Below, in pieces: positions 1 through 8,344 of a DNA stretch of 64,000 nt. A model generated the notes under the pieces. That model had not been told where the DNA came from. It saw only the letters and a list, made by a program, of their open reading frames with translations, and did no database searches. Source of the DNA: Sphingobacterium kitahiroshimense (GTDB lineage: Bacteria; Bacteroidota; Bacteroidia; Sphingobacteriales; Sphingobacteriaceae); contig NZ_JAOQNK010000001.1 in NCBI RefSeq assembly GCF_025961315.1, forward strand, positions 5,332,001-5,396,000, in the 5' to 3' direction. Numbering within the stretch: position 1 is the first letter of the stretch; every line of letters begins with the position of its first letter. Both the position numbers and the translations under genes were made by a program.

Positions 1-286
1 TTACTTGAAGTTTTGTATCTGCTATTGTTAACGTTAAAAGCTTTGTCGCAAAACCAATGAAACTTACTTTGATCTGATGCGAACCTACAGGGATATTTTG
101 CAATTCATAATTTCCTGTGCTGTCTGCTTTTGTGGCAAGACCTAATAGGGGAATGCTTACTGTGGCCCATTCAATAGGTTCTCCTTCGCTATCTGTTATT
201 TTACCTTTTAGACGTGCAGTTTGGGCAGAAAGAGTCAAACTCATCAAAATGAGTACTCCTGTTATTAAAAAAATGTTAATGTTCAT
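1..286 (-). CDS. TonB-dependent receptor, N-terminal part (cut by window edge)
   Basis: Only the first 95 codons are in the window; the gene continues past base 1. The translation begins with a signal peptide ending in SLTLSAQ, followed by a carboxypeptidase-D-like regulatory fold: KGKITDSEGEPIEWATV, then DSTGNYELQNIPVGSHQI, then VSFIGFATK. This N-terminal domain is typical of Bacteroidota TonB-dependent outer-membrane receptors. It is transcribed divergently from a metal-dependent repressor at 396, and its promoter lies inside a large inverted repeat, so import of a metal or metal chelate is likely. The plug and barrel cannot be seen, so another CarboxypepD_reg outer-membrane protein remains possible. 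Confidence 0.75.
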   Translation of the reverse strand, partial: MNINIFLITGVLILMSLTLSAQTARLKGKITDSEGEPIEWATVSIPLLGLATKADSTGNYELQNIPVGSHQIKVSFIGFATKLLTLTIADTKLQV

Positions 287-300
287 TGTGTAAATATTAT

Positions 301-343
301 TTGTTAGTCATGCAAATCTATAAAGTTTGCATGAACTAACAAA
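301..343 (-). promoter_or_regulatory. Promoter of the receptor gene embedded in an inverted repeat (operator)
   Basis: Arms TTGTTAGTCATGCAAA (301-316) and TTTGCATGAACTAACAA (326-342) are reverse complements apart from one extra base, with a 9-base centre. On the minus strand the same bases contain TTTG (343-340), a 19-base spacer and TAGATTTG (320-313), which fits the Bacteroidota consensus. The dyad covers both promoter boxes of the receptor gene, as expected for a repressor site. The adjacent DtxR/MntR-type protein is the obvious candidate to bind it; that assignment is inferred. Confidence 0.6.
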
Positions 344-350
344 TTATTTA

Positions 351-390
351 TAACAATATTGTTAGATTGTGCTAATAATTAGTAATTTTG
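351..390 (+). promoter_or_regulatory. Putative promoter and second palindrome ahead of the metal repressor
   Basis: TAACAATATTGTTA (351-364) is a perfect 14-bp palindrome sharing the TAACAA/TTGTTA ends of the larger repeat at 301-342. A TTG at 359-361 and TAATTTTG at 383-390, 21 bases apart, resemble Bacteroidota promoter boxes. The palindrome overlaps the upstream box, which suggests autoregulation. The predicted transcription start falls at or next to the ATG at 396. Confidence 0.45.
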
Positions 391-395
391 TTATA

Positions 396-1058
396 ATGAT
401 ATCACAGACTGAAGAAAATTATCTGAAAGCATTATTTGCTTTGACGAGTACAAAAGGTGAAGCCAGCGTAAATGAATTAAGTAAACTGCTGGATATAAAA
501 ATGCCTACCGTTAATGGTATGATGAAACGCCTCAGTGAAAAGGATTTTGTTATTTATGAGAGTTATAAACCTTTGAAACTTACGGAAAAGGGTAAGAAAG
601 AGGCATCATTGATTATTCGGAAGCATCGTCTTACGGAAATGTATCTTGTGGAGAAAATGGGTTTTGGCTGGGAAGAGGTACATAATATTGCGGAACAAAT
701 TGAACATATAAAATCTCCGGCATTTTTTGAGAAAATGGATGAAATTTTAGGTTTTCCTGAAGTGGATCCTCATGGTTCTCCCATACCAGATGTAAATGGT
801 AAATTAAAATTAAAAGAGTTTATTAAATTGAGCGATTGTAAAAGTGGTGATGTCGTAAAATTTATGGCTGTTAGACCTTCTTCGGAAGAATTGCTTAAAT
901 TTTTAAATAGCCGTCAATTGATTCTTGGGGCTGTGATTACGATAAAATCTGTTGAATTATTTGATAAGAGCATGTCTGTTAGTTACTCGGGTGATGGAAC
1001 CGAGGTTTTAAGTAGTATGGTATGTGAAAAATTGCTCGTAGAACATATCAGTAAATAG
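396..1058 (+). CDS. DtxR/MntR-family metal-dependent transcriptional repressor
   Basis: Cytoplasmic metal-sensing repressor of about 220 residues, a usual length for the family. The N-terminal winged helix starts ISQTEENYLKAL, and the recognition region reads KMPTVNGMMKRLSEKDFV. The dimerisation and metal-binding part contains RKHRLTEMYLVEKM, EQIEHIKS and DPHGSPIP, carrying the His and Glu residues that bind Mn or Fe in this family. The last 70 or so residues resemble a FeoA/SH3-like domain. A GTG nine codons upstream is in frame, but family alignment favours the ATG at 396. It is divergent from a TonB receptor, with two palindromes in between, and probably represses both. Whether it senses Mn or Fe cannot be read from the sequence. 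Confidence 0.88.
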   Translation: MISQTEENYLKALFALTSTKGEASVNELSKLLDIKMPTVNGMMKRLSEKDFVIYESYKPLKLTEKGKKEASLIIRKHRLTEMYLVEKMGFGWEEVHNIAEQIEHIKSPAFFEKMDEILGFPEVDPHGSPIPDVNGKLKLKEFIKLSDCKSGDVVKFMAVRPSSEELLKFLNSRQLILGAVITIKSVELFDKSMSVSYSGDGTEVLSSMVCEKLLVEHISK

Positions 1059-1196
1059 GATGGTCTTTTTGCTAATGCCAGCAATTAGTAGTTTTAGAAA
1101 TTGTAATTTTAAGTTTCTAATACTATTTTGAAGCTTAAAATGCTTTGATCTTTTAGGATTACTTGTAACATTTTGAGTACCAAAACTCAATTTTAG

Positions 1197-1220
1197 AACA
1201 GCTCAATGAGTTGTTTTTTT
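1197..1220 (+). terminator. Rho-independent terminator after the metal repressor
   Basis: AACAGCTC, loop AAT, GAGTTGTT, then a run of T. The 8-bp stem contains one G-U pair. It lies about 140 bases after the repressor stop. No gene is seen between 1059 and 1419 apart from this hairpin. Confidence 0.6.
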
Positions 1221-1419
1221 ATAATCAAACGTTTGACTAGATTGTCTAGGGACTTTCGGATAATTATCATCCGTTTCTGGAGAATCTGGTGTAAAAATTG
1301 CCTTTAATGTATATTATTATATATTTGAAATACAATGGAAGGAGGGGCTTATTGTTATCGTTTTTATGTGCGTCGATAATTAAGATCTGCTCGTTTTGTC
1401 ATATTTCAAACCAATAATT

Positions 1420-3492
1420 ATGTACCTAAGATATCAATTGTTATCATTTATTCTTTTTGTTTGCATGTACTCATTTGCTGTGCAAAAAACTGAAAGTTAT
1501 CCTCGAAAATCTAATCAGAACTTGGCATTGCGTCTAGATGGCCATGATAATGATGTAAGAACGGGGATGGGTGTTTTACGGAATGAATGGACGATAGAAG
1601 CATGGATAAAAGGTGATGATCGTATATGGAAAGAATATGAAGCTATTTTTGGTGGAGGTGAGTATAGCGATCTAAATAGTTGTGATAATATGCCGTTAGT
1701 GGTTAAAAATGGTTATTTGCATAGTAATGGCGCAGGGATTATTGCTCCAGAGAAATTGGATGATAATTGGCATCATGTAGCGGTTTCCTGTAATGGGATG
1801 TCTACCTTTTTATACTTAGATGGTAAAGAAGTGGCTCGTAAAGATACAGTTGTTGCCATATTGCCGGGCGCAATCGGTCTTAACGAGAAAAAACAAAGTT
1901 TTGGCGGATTGATTGATGAGGTTAGAATATGGTCAAAAGCTGTTTCTATCAACGTAATCAAAAAGTGGAAAAATAAATCTGTTGAAAGATCGCACCCCCA
2001 GTTTTCGACCCTTGTAGGCTATTATACATTTGATGATTTTAAAGATGTGGTATCGGTAAACTGGGTAGGAAAGGGACATCTATCTTATCACTTGAGAAAT
2101 GGGCGCAGTGACTATTATGGTGAGCTTCCTATGGCATATACGGTAGAAAATACCAATGTTTCTTTTCAAAATTTTAATAAGAAACAGCAATTGTTTAATG
2201 CGGTCGTCGTACAGAATGAATGGGATTTAGAGCAAGGTACTGTAGATGGCCAGCTATTAAAATTGAGGATCGTGGTACAGGGGGATCAAAAAGCGCTTAG
2301 CTTGGACGAAATTAATCTTGATCTCACGCAAAACTCTTCCTTGAAGGATTTCAATGAAATAAAATTGTTTTATACGGGACAGTATCCTAAATCGAATATT
2401 AAACAGCCTATTTTTGATGGTACACAGCATCTCGAAGGGAAGATGATTTTTAGGAATAAGGATGTAAAGGATAAATTTTACTTAAAACCAGGTGTTAATT
2501 ATTTTCTCGTCAGTGCTGCTGTTCAAGATAAAGCGGAAGTCGGGCATCAACTGGGTGCGCTCATTACTCATTTCGTTTTGTCTGGAAAAAAATATAAACC
2601 TGAGATCGAGGAATCAAAGGTGAAACAGTTTGTTACTCCTAAAGACAAGAATAATTTTGTTAAAGTGCTACAATGGAATATCTGGCATGGTGGAGTGCAT
2701 TTGGGTAAAGATAAAGGCCGAGAACGCATTATTGATTTGATCCAAACTTCTAATGCGGATATTATTACCATGCAGGAAGGGTATGGTGCACAGGATACGA
2801 TCGCAAAAACTTTGGGATTTTATTTACAAACCAAATCTTCAAAGGACAATCTGGCATTGTTCAGTAGATATCCTATCAAGAAGATCCAATCAAGTGAACC
2901 GTTTAAATCTAATCCTGCAACGATCAAACTACCTAATGGACGTGATATTATAGTGAATGGCTGCTGGCTTAGATATGCGTATCGACCTGAATATACAAGT
3001 GGTTATCAAAACTTTGGTATGGAACCTAAAACCTGGGTTGCAGAAGACGCTATACTTTCTTTGGTGGATGTGAGAAATTTATTAGAAAAGGATGTTGATC
3101 CTTATGTTGAATCTGTAGATCAACCTATTATAATAGGCGGAGATTTCAATTCTTATAGTCACCTGGACTGGACAGAGAAAACTAAAGATCTGCATTTTGG
3201 TTATGGTGCTGTACCATTTCCGACATCGAAGTTTATGATAGAAAACGGTTTTAAGGATTCTTTTCGTGAAATTAATCCTGACGAATTAGGTAATCAGGGC
3301 GGAACTTTTGCACCTATATATGGTCAAATGCCTGATGCCAGAATAGATTTTATTTACTATAAGGGGGCTATTCAGGCGATCTCATCAAAAATCATTAGGA
3401 CAAGTCCGGAAATTGATGACGTTTGGGCTTCTGATCATGCTGCTGTGATGACGATTTTTGAAACTACGTTAGGTAAAAATATTAATAAATAG
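1420..3492 (+). CDS. Secreted LamG-like plus endonuclease/exonuclease/phosphatase fusion
   Basis: About 690 residues. A hydrophobic N-terminal signal (YLRYQLLSFILFVCMYSF) indicates export, so I use the ATG at 1420 rather than the upstream TTG. The first third resembles a LamG/concanavalin-like domain (EWTIEAWIKG, WHHVAVSCNG, LDGKEVARKD, GGLIDEVRIWSKA). A linker of unknown fold follows. The last 270 or so residues form an EEP phosphoesterase with the expected motifs QWNIWHGG, ITMQEGYG, IGGDFNSYSHLDW, DARIDFIYYKG and a terminal SDHAAVM. The active-site residues appear intact, so a Mg-dependent phosphodiesterase is expected. The substrate is unknown; extracellular nucleic acid, sphingolipid or sugar phosphate are all possible. 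Confidence 0.82.
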   Translation: MYLRYQLLSFILFVCMYSFAVQKTESYPRKSNQNLALRLDGHDNDVRTGMGVLRNEWTIEAWIKGDDRIWKEYEAIFGGGEYSDLNSCDNMPLVVKNGYLHSNGAGIIAPEKLDDNWHHVAVSCNGMSTFLYLDGKEVARKDTVVAILPGAIGLNEKKQSFGGLIDEVRIWSKAVSINVIKKWKNKSVERSHPQFSTLVGYYTFDDFKDVVSVNWVGKGHLSYHLRNGRSDYYGELPMAYTVENTNVSFQNFNKKQQLFNAVVVQNEWDLEQGTVDGQLLKLRIVVQGDQKALSLDEINLDLTQNSSLKDFNEIKLFYTGQYPKSNIKQPIFDGTQHLEGKMIFRNKDVKDKFYLKPGVNYFLVSAAVQDKAEVGHQLGALITHFVLSGKKYKPEIEESKVKQFVTPKDKNNFVKVLQWNIWHGGVHLGKDKGRERIIDLIQTSNADIITMQEGYGAQDTIAKTLGFYLQTKSSKDNLALFSRYPIKKIQSSEPFKSNPATIKLPNGRDIIVNGCWLRYAYRPEYTSGYQNFGMEPKTWVAEDAILSLVDVRNLLEKDVDPYVESVDQPIIIGGDFNSYSHLDWTEKTKDLHFGYGAVPFPTSKFMIENGFKDSFREINPDELGNQGGTFAPIYGQMPDARIDFIYYKGAIQAISSKIIRTSPEIDDVWASDHAAVMTIFETTLGKNINK

Positions 3493-3656
3493 ATCTCGAT
3501 CGTACTTTCATGAAGAATTAAAGTTATTAGCAATTGTTTATTTGATCTATACTTTACTAATTGTTCTGAAACCAAAATTCGGGAACAGTGTATCGCGCAA
3601 AAAAGTAAAAGTTTTTGAAAAAAAATAATCAATCTGCGATTTGATTTTCTCAAGGT

Positions 3657-3695
3657 ATCTCCAGTAGTACCAGAATTGGATCTACTACTGGAGAT
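3657..3695. terminator. Bidirectional terminator between convergent genes
   Basis: Arms ATCTCCAGTAGTA (3657-3669) and TACTACTGGAGAT (3683-3695) are perfect complements with a 13-base loop, flanked by TTTT on the right. The hairpin lies between the EEP gene (+) and the DUF3472 gene (-). Confidence 0.7.
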
Positions 3696-3719
3696 TTTAA
3701 TTTATTGCTTTTCTAGAAC

Positions 3720-5357
3720 CTATTTTTGATTATTAGTACCAATATTATTATTGATACTGTATAATACAAGTTGTGTATTATCACTCGTGCTACTTCCGGG
3801 ATTGTCGATGATGTATCCTTTGCTGAGAATGGTTTTAATGTAAACTGTATTATTGCTTTCCAGAAAATTGATGGTCCATTGTTGATTTTGGTTTGTCGAA
3901 TTGGTATATTGAATTAATCCTGTGTTGATGTCATCTATACTTCCTGGAATATCGATAGATTTGGAACTAGCAACGTTTACTAAAGCATACCCAGCGCTTC
4001 CGGCAACGATTTTCCATTTTTGTGAATCACTTATGCTATTGCTATACTGTACGATCTGAGCTGCATTAGCGGTACTATTATCGCGAACAGTGAGGTATTT
4101 ACCGCTGCTTACATTTTTTATTTTGTAGGTATCATTCGCACTGAAAATGGTGAGCGGAATTAATTTTGAGGCTGCTTGTTGATTAAAAATATCTGTTAAT
4201 GTTATGCGGACTGTATAATTTCCTGATGTTAAACTGCTTGATAACGTGTCCACTCTTTTTTCGGGTTTAATTTTCTCCTGCGTTTGTATTACAGACCCTG
4301 AAGCATTTAAAAGCTCAAGTTTATAACTAAGCTGCGGTGATTTGTTTTCATTTATTCCCCAGGATACAATCAGCTTGTTGTTGTGGTAACGTGCAGTACT
4401 ATAGCTGTTTTCTATGGTCGTTAATTCCGGTGCATTACCTTGACCTGCCTGTTCTGGTAAATTTAGTACCCGCCCTGTACCAAAGGCTGGATCTGGCGTG
4501 GTGGAACCGCCGTGTTCCATGAAATATGCGTCTTCTGTACTGTTGTATCCGACATTAAAGGCGCGATCAAATTGACCATTACGTACTGAATCATTGTCAT
4601 TGGCAGAGAAATATCGGCTACTTGATTTTTCCCAAACGTTATTGATACTTAAATTCCAATTGTCTTTAAGAAATGCTTTACGGTGAAATCTACCATCATA
4701 ATTTGGATTATCTCCGACCCAATTTTCTAAAAATGTTCCAGTACCTGACCCCAGATATCCTGCGCTTGCTTCACGGCCAATTGTAGAGGTATGCAACCAT
4801 TTTCCTGTAGATAAATCTTGAACGAAATTGGCAATATATATTTTTCCATTTTCCTTCCAGGAACGAATGACCATATTATACCAAGTGTTGAGCGTCCAAT
4901 TATAAGGATTTAATGTCTTTTGCCCATCGCCTTCACCACCAAATCGGCTGGCAATTGTTTTGCTATCGAGATAAGAGTAAAACGCTAAATTATTTGTTGC
5001 AGTATTTTTGTCCCACAGTGATGCGAGCATAATATTGGAAGTGCCATAGCGCAGGTCTGGTGTATCTTGAAGTCCCATATAACCGCCGTTATAATTTAGG
5101 ACAGAAAAGTATTCCGTTTTTGCCGTATTTGTGATCTTTATTTTGCTCATTTTCAATATTGCATCAGAAGTGAAATTGTAAACAAGATGTTGTGAAGGAG
5201 CTGCATTACTACCTGTCAATGTGAGGTTAAGTAAATCTTTGTCACTCTGTGAGATTAGATTTGAAGGCTTTTCTAATCCCGATTTTACAATTTCCTTTGA
5301 ACACGCTATTGTGCTCAATGCAGCGAGAAATACGCTGTGAATCATTAATTTTCTCAT
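3720..5357 (-). CDS. DUF3472 lipoprotein with C-terminal ricin-type lectin domain
   Basis: About 545 residues. The start MRKLMIHSVFLAALSTIAC is a lipoprotein signal with the lipid-anchor Cys near residue 19. Residues of about 50-270 match the DUF3472 pattern, a secreted beta-rich domain of probable carbohydrate association (YSYLDSKTIASRFGGEGDG, NPYNWTLNTWYNMVIRSW). A fibronectin-like stretch follows. The last 130 residues are a ricin-B/beta-trefoil lectin module with repeated YxIxNxxSGKxL and QxW elements (YKIKNVSSGKYLTVRDNS, DSQKWKIVAG, NQNQQWTINF). The likely role is surface binding or processing of polysaccharide. No catalytic residues are obvious, and the enzymatic function is unknown. 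Confidence 0.8.
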   Translation of the reverse strand: MRKLMIHSVFLAALSTIACSKEIVKSGLEKPSNLISQSDKDLLNLTLTGSNAAPSQHLVYNFTSDAILKMSKIKITNTAKTEYFSVLNYNGGYMGLQDTPDLRYGTSNIMLASLWDKNTATNNLAFYSYLDSKTIASRFGGEGDGQKTLNPYNWTLNTWYNMVIRSWKENGKIYIANFVQDLSTGKWLHTSTIGREASAGYLGSGTGTFLENWVGDNPNYDGRFHRKAFLKDNWNLSINNVWEKSSSRYFSANDNDSVRNGQFDRAFNVGYNSTEDAYFMEHGGSTTPDPAFGTGRVLNLPEQAGQGNAPELTTIENSYSTARYHNNKLIVSWGINENKSPQLSYKLELLNASGSVIQTQEKIKPEKRVDTLSSSLTSGNYTVRITLTDIFNQQAASKLIPLTIFSANDTYKIKNVSSGKYLTVRDNSTANAAQIVQYSNSISDSQKWKIVAGSAGYALVNVASSKSIDIPGSIDDINTGLIQYTNSTNQNQQWTINFLESNNTVYIKTILSKGYIIDNPGSSTSDNTQLVLYSINNNIGTNNQK

Positions 5358-5665
5358 AAAAGGATCTGTTTATAATGGGTTATTATTGCGTATTCTTGAC
5401 GCAATGGTATTAAGGTAGGAAGTTTTCTTTGTATAATTAGCAGCTGATTTTAATGAAATCGATTGCGCAATTTTTAGTGTAATAAAAGAATGTGGGACAG
5501 ATAGTGAGTTGTTTAAGATGTTGATTTTCAGTTTTATTCGGAACGCTGTTTAAATGATTAAAAAAAAATCATCAGTTTTTTGTTTAGACAAACAAACTTA
5601 TGCTCGGTTACTATTGTTATATTATTAAGTTGCTAAATATTAAAAACATTAAAATAACATATATT
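5358..5665. other. Divergent intergenic region
   Basis: AT-rich spacer between the DUF3472 gene (-) and a small membrane gene (+). It presumably holds both promoters, but I see no clear repeat or coding potential. Confidence 0.4.
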
Positions 5666-5818
5666 ATGGGAAATTTATTATATATAATCGCAGTCATTTT
5701 AGTCATTATCTGGGCGATCAGTTTTTTAGGAGGTTTCTACAGTGGCGGTATCATCCACGCTTTATTAGTCATTGCAATAATTGTTGTATTGTTGCGCGTT
5801 ATTAGAGGAAATGCATAA
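5666..5818 (+). CDS. Small lmo0937-like membrane protein
   Basis: 50-residue protein consisting of two hydrophobic helices separated by a glycine-rich turn (ISFLGGFYSGGIIHALLVIA) and a short basic tail (RVIRGNA). This matches the lmo0937-type family of tiny, often stress-induced membrane proteins found across bacteria. The longer reading from 5600 has a poorly hydrophobic, Lys/Ile-rich leader, so I place the start at the ATG at 5666. A strong terminator follows within 50 bases, so it is a single-gene transcript. Molecular function is unknown. Confidence 0.75.
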   Translation: MGNLLYIIAVILVIIWAISFLGGFYSGGIIHALLVIAIIVVLLRVIRGNA

Positions 5819-5866
5819 ACTTTAACTTACTGATAAACATTCAGGATATTTCAAGAGGGTAGGTTG

Positions 5867-5897
5867 AAAAGAGACTTTTTAAAAGTCTCTTTTTTAT
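5867..5897 (+). terminator. Strong rho-independent terminator
   Basis: AAAAGAGACTTTT and AAAAGTCTCTTTT form a perfect 13-bp stem closed by one T at 5880, followed by further T residues. The A-rich and T-rich flanks allow it to work in both directions, serving the small membrane gene and the convergent AraC gene. Confidence 0.75.
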
Positions 5898-5938
5898 TAT
5901 ACAGGATCTGAATAAGTTGCAAATGCGTAATCTAATTC

Positions 5939-6778
5939 CTACTTTTTTGATCTGGAATAAGCAGATGGACTGACGCCTTTGCTATTTTTATAGAAATGAG
6001 AGAAATGACTTTCGTCGTTGAATCCAAATTCGTCAGCAATCTGTCTGAAAGTAAAAAGTCCTGACGCTAATCGTTTATCGATCAATGTTATTTTATATGC
6101 TGTTAGATAGTCGCGATAACCCATGTCGAAGTTTCTTTTAAAATAGGTGCTGAAGTAAGTAGGTGCAATATTAAAGTGGGCTGCAATTTGTTTAATTTGT
6201 ATTTGCTTTGGTTCATAAATATGTTGGTGAATATAAGAAACAAGAAGTTCCTTTGCCGGGAAATTATTTATTCCAAATAATAACATTTTTGTCATCGTTT
6301 CTATGATTATCCCGAATATGGAAAGAATCTGATGGAAAACAAGTGGAGATGTGGAAAGTGATCCAACACTATTATAAAGTAAGATATTATCTATTGTATT
6401 CCTTAATATTTTCCTTATCTCTGGATTGAATTCTAGTTTTATTTCTTTCAATATTTTATTATTCATGATCGCAATAGGCTTATTTAGTGTTTGATTCTGT
6501 TGCGTCCAATGATTGCTATTACTGAAATAATCGTCAGTGAATTTGATTGCTATTACCCTTGTCCTTTTTTCAATTTTGAAATTATGTTCATCTTCAGGTG
6601 ATATTACAAAGAGATCTCCTGCGTTATAGGCTAAGCTGTTGTTGTTGATCTCATGAATTCCCGACCCTTTATAAATATATACCAGCTCATAGTAGTTCTG
6701 TCCATGAACGGTTAGGTGGAAGTTGGATTCCTCAAAGTCAAATAACTTCAACGCATCAAATTGCTTGAGTTTGGTCAT
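5939..6778 (-). CDS. AraC-family transcriptional regulator (cupin plus HTH)
   Basis: 279 residues. The N-terminal half is a cupin sensor (ELVYIYKGSGIHEINNN, AGDLFVISPEDEHNF). The C-terminal 100 residues are the double helix-turn-helix of AraC proteins (IAAHFNIAPTYFSTYFKRN, FRQIADEFGFNDESHFSHF, then KGVSPSAYS). The cupin suggests response to a small molecule, often a sugar, but the ligand is unknown. It is divergent from the AEC transporter at 6995, a likely target. On its own strand a TATATTTG box lies at 6915-6908, about 130 bases ahead of the start. Confidence 0.88.
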   Translation of the reverse strand: MTKLKQFDALKLFDFEESNFHLTVHGQNYYELVYIYKGSGIHEINNNSLAYNAGDLFVISPEDEHNFKIEKRTRVIAIKFTDDYFSNSNHWTQQNQTLNKPIAIMNNKILKEIKLEFNPEIRKILRNTIDNILLYNSVGSLSTSPLVFHQILSIFGIIIETMTKMLLFGINNFPAKELLVSYIHQHIYEPKQIQIKQIAAHFNIAPTYFSTYFKRNFDMGYRDYLTAYKITLIDKRLASGLFTFRQIADEFGFNDESHFSHFYKNSKGVSPSAYSRSKK

Positions 6779-6961
6779 ATGCGAGGCTGATTTATGTAAT
6801 ACTTCTCTTTGTTAAACTTCGTGATACATCTTTTCCAATACTCAAAAATTGTTCTAAATACCGTTGATTACCATAATTATTATAACTTCTTTATTTTTTG
6901 TTTAAAACAAATATACATACTAATGTTGTTTTTATACATGCGATAGGGATAAACAGGGTGA

Positions 6962-6969
6962 TAATTTTG
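6962..6969 (+). promoter_or_regulatory. Putative -7 box of the AEC transporter gene
   Basis: TAATTTTG matches the Bacteroidota TAnnTTTG element, 25 bases before the ATG at 6995. No convincing upstream TTTG lies at the right spacing, which would fit an activator-dependent promoter. Confidence 0.35.
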
Positions 6970-6994
6970 CTGTCATAAATTAGCAAATTTTCAC

Positions 6995-7909
6995 ATGGAT
7001 AATTTTGTAATGATCGCTTTCTGTATTAGTGCAGGAATGATCTTTCAGCATGCCAAATTCATGCCTCATGATGCACATAGAGGTATTAATATCTGGATAT
7101 TGTATCTAGCTTTACCAGCTGTATCATTTAAGTATATTCCACATATCACATGGAGTAATCAGATGGTTTTTCCTGCAATCTCTCCCATTATTGTCTGGGC
7201 AGGAAGTTGGATATTTATGGAATTCTACTGTCGTTATAAAAAGTATGGGCAACGTACCCGCAGTACTTTAGAATTATCTAGCGGTTATAGTAATACTTCT
7301 TTTATTGGATTTCCCTTAATTACGGCCTATTTTGGAGAACATGATCTGAGTATTGCTATTATTTGTGATCAGGTGATGTTTGTTCTTTTGTCTACTCTTG
7401 GAATTATTGCGGCAGTTAAAGGAAATCCTTCCGATACAGGGGGAGTTAAAGTTTCTTTATTAATTAAACGCTTATTTACTTTTCCTCCTTTTATCGGTTG
7501 TGTTAGCGCTCTTTTTTTGTCCAAATTTATCGATTTGCAGGTAGCTGAACCATTTATCAATAAATTAACAGCTACTGTTGGTCCGCTTGCTTTGTTTTCT
7601 GTAGGTCTACAGCTCAAGTTTAAAGGGTGGAAACAGCAAATTTCACAACTTTCAATGGCGATGTTATATAAACTGGTGATTGCACCTGGTTTGGTACTGT
7701 GTATTGCGATTATTATGGGTATTAAAGGGGATATCGCCCGCATCAGTATATTTGAAGCCGCTATGCCAACATTAATTACCTCGGGCATTATTGCAGAGCA
7801 GTTTCGGTTAAATGCCCGGTTGGTGAATCTGATCATAGGGATCAGTATTTTAGTAGGGTTTGTAACGACTGCATGTTGGAATGGAATAATGGATTATCTC
7901 ATGATTTAA
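6995..7909 (+). CDS. AEC (auxin efflux carrier) family transporter
   Basis: 304 residues, almost wholly hydrophobic, with about ten predicted membrane segments, the expected size and layout of the AEC family. Visible family features are the N-terminal GMIFQHAKF segment, the central cytoplasmic loop (KGNPSDTGG) and the second repeat with SVGLQLKFKGW, followed by EAAMPTLITSGIIAEQF. Bacterial members move organic acids such as malate or malonate, or amino-acid-like anions; the substrate here is unknown. The divergent AraC-type regulator at 5939 suggests inducible expression. The 155-codon open frame on the opposite strand inside it (7369-7836) is a shadow. Confidence 0.85.
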   Translation: MDNFVMIAFCISAGMIFQHAKFMPHDAHRGINIWILYLALPAVSFKYIPHITWSNQMVFPAISPIIVWAGSWIFMEFYCRYKKYGQRTRSTLELSSGYSNTSFIGFPLITAYFGEHDLSIAIICDQVMFVLLSTLGIIAAVKGNPSDTGGVKVSLLIKRLFTFPPFIGCVSALFLSKFIDLQVAEPFINKLTATVGPLALFSVGLQLKFKGWKQQISQLSMAMLYKLVIAPGLVLCIAIIMGIKGDIARISIFEAAMPTLITSGIIAEQFRLNARLVNLIIGISILVGFVTTACWNGIMDYLMI

Positions 7910-7952
7910 TAAGTTTTAATTTTCAACCTTAATGTATGACAATTCTTAAAGT

Positions 7953-8225
7953 TTAGATTTCAGTTTTGTTTTTGAATTCATTTGTTTCTCTATTTTTCAG
8001 TTCCGCTGTAATTTCCTTTAGCTTTTTGAAAAGAATGATTGCGATCGTTGATAGTGAAAAAGGTATCGCTAAAAGGGCACTGAACTTTTTGGTTATGGAA
8101 ATATAAATCCCCATTGCTAATAGCAATACCAACATTGAGGTTAACGTAATGGCTATGACTGCCGTTGTTTTTTTTGCTTGCAGCAATTCTTCATTGCTGT
8201 ATTCACTGATTGGTTTTTTATTCAT
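7953..8225 (-). CDS. Small two-helix membrane protein
   Basis: 90 residues: a short polar N-terminus (KPISEYSNEELLQAKKTT), two hydrophobic helices at about residues 20-43 and 48-65, and a charged Lys/Glu-rich tail. The start with SxEEL and the two helices recall small Bacteroidota proteins annotated as redox-active disulfide protein 2, although there is no cysteine here, so that name would be misleading. I start it at the ATG at 8225; the longer reading adds an unlikely Lys-rich leader. Function is unknown. Its stop lies 43 bases from that of the convergent AEC transporter. Confidence 0.65.
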   Translation of the reverse strand: MNKKPISEYSNEELLQAKKTTAVIAITLTSMLVLLLAMGIYISITKKFSALLAIPFSLSTIAIILFKKLKEITAELKNRETNEFKNKTEI

Positions 8226-8344
8226 AAATAGGTTTCGTTTTAATAATTTAAATTTAATATCGCTATTTTTTTTGTCGATTTTTACTACAGTGAAAAGCAA
8301 AGGTTAGTTTAATTGTTTTTATCTGTTATTCATAAGTTTTAAAC

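Noticed and set aside
7369..7836. 155-codon open frame opposite the AEC transporter
   Set aside because: Antisense to a well-supported membrane transporter; Arg/Ser/Pro-rich with no domain, a shadow frame.
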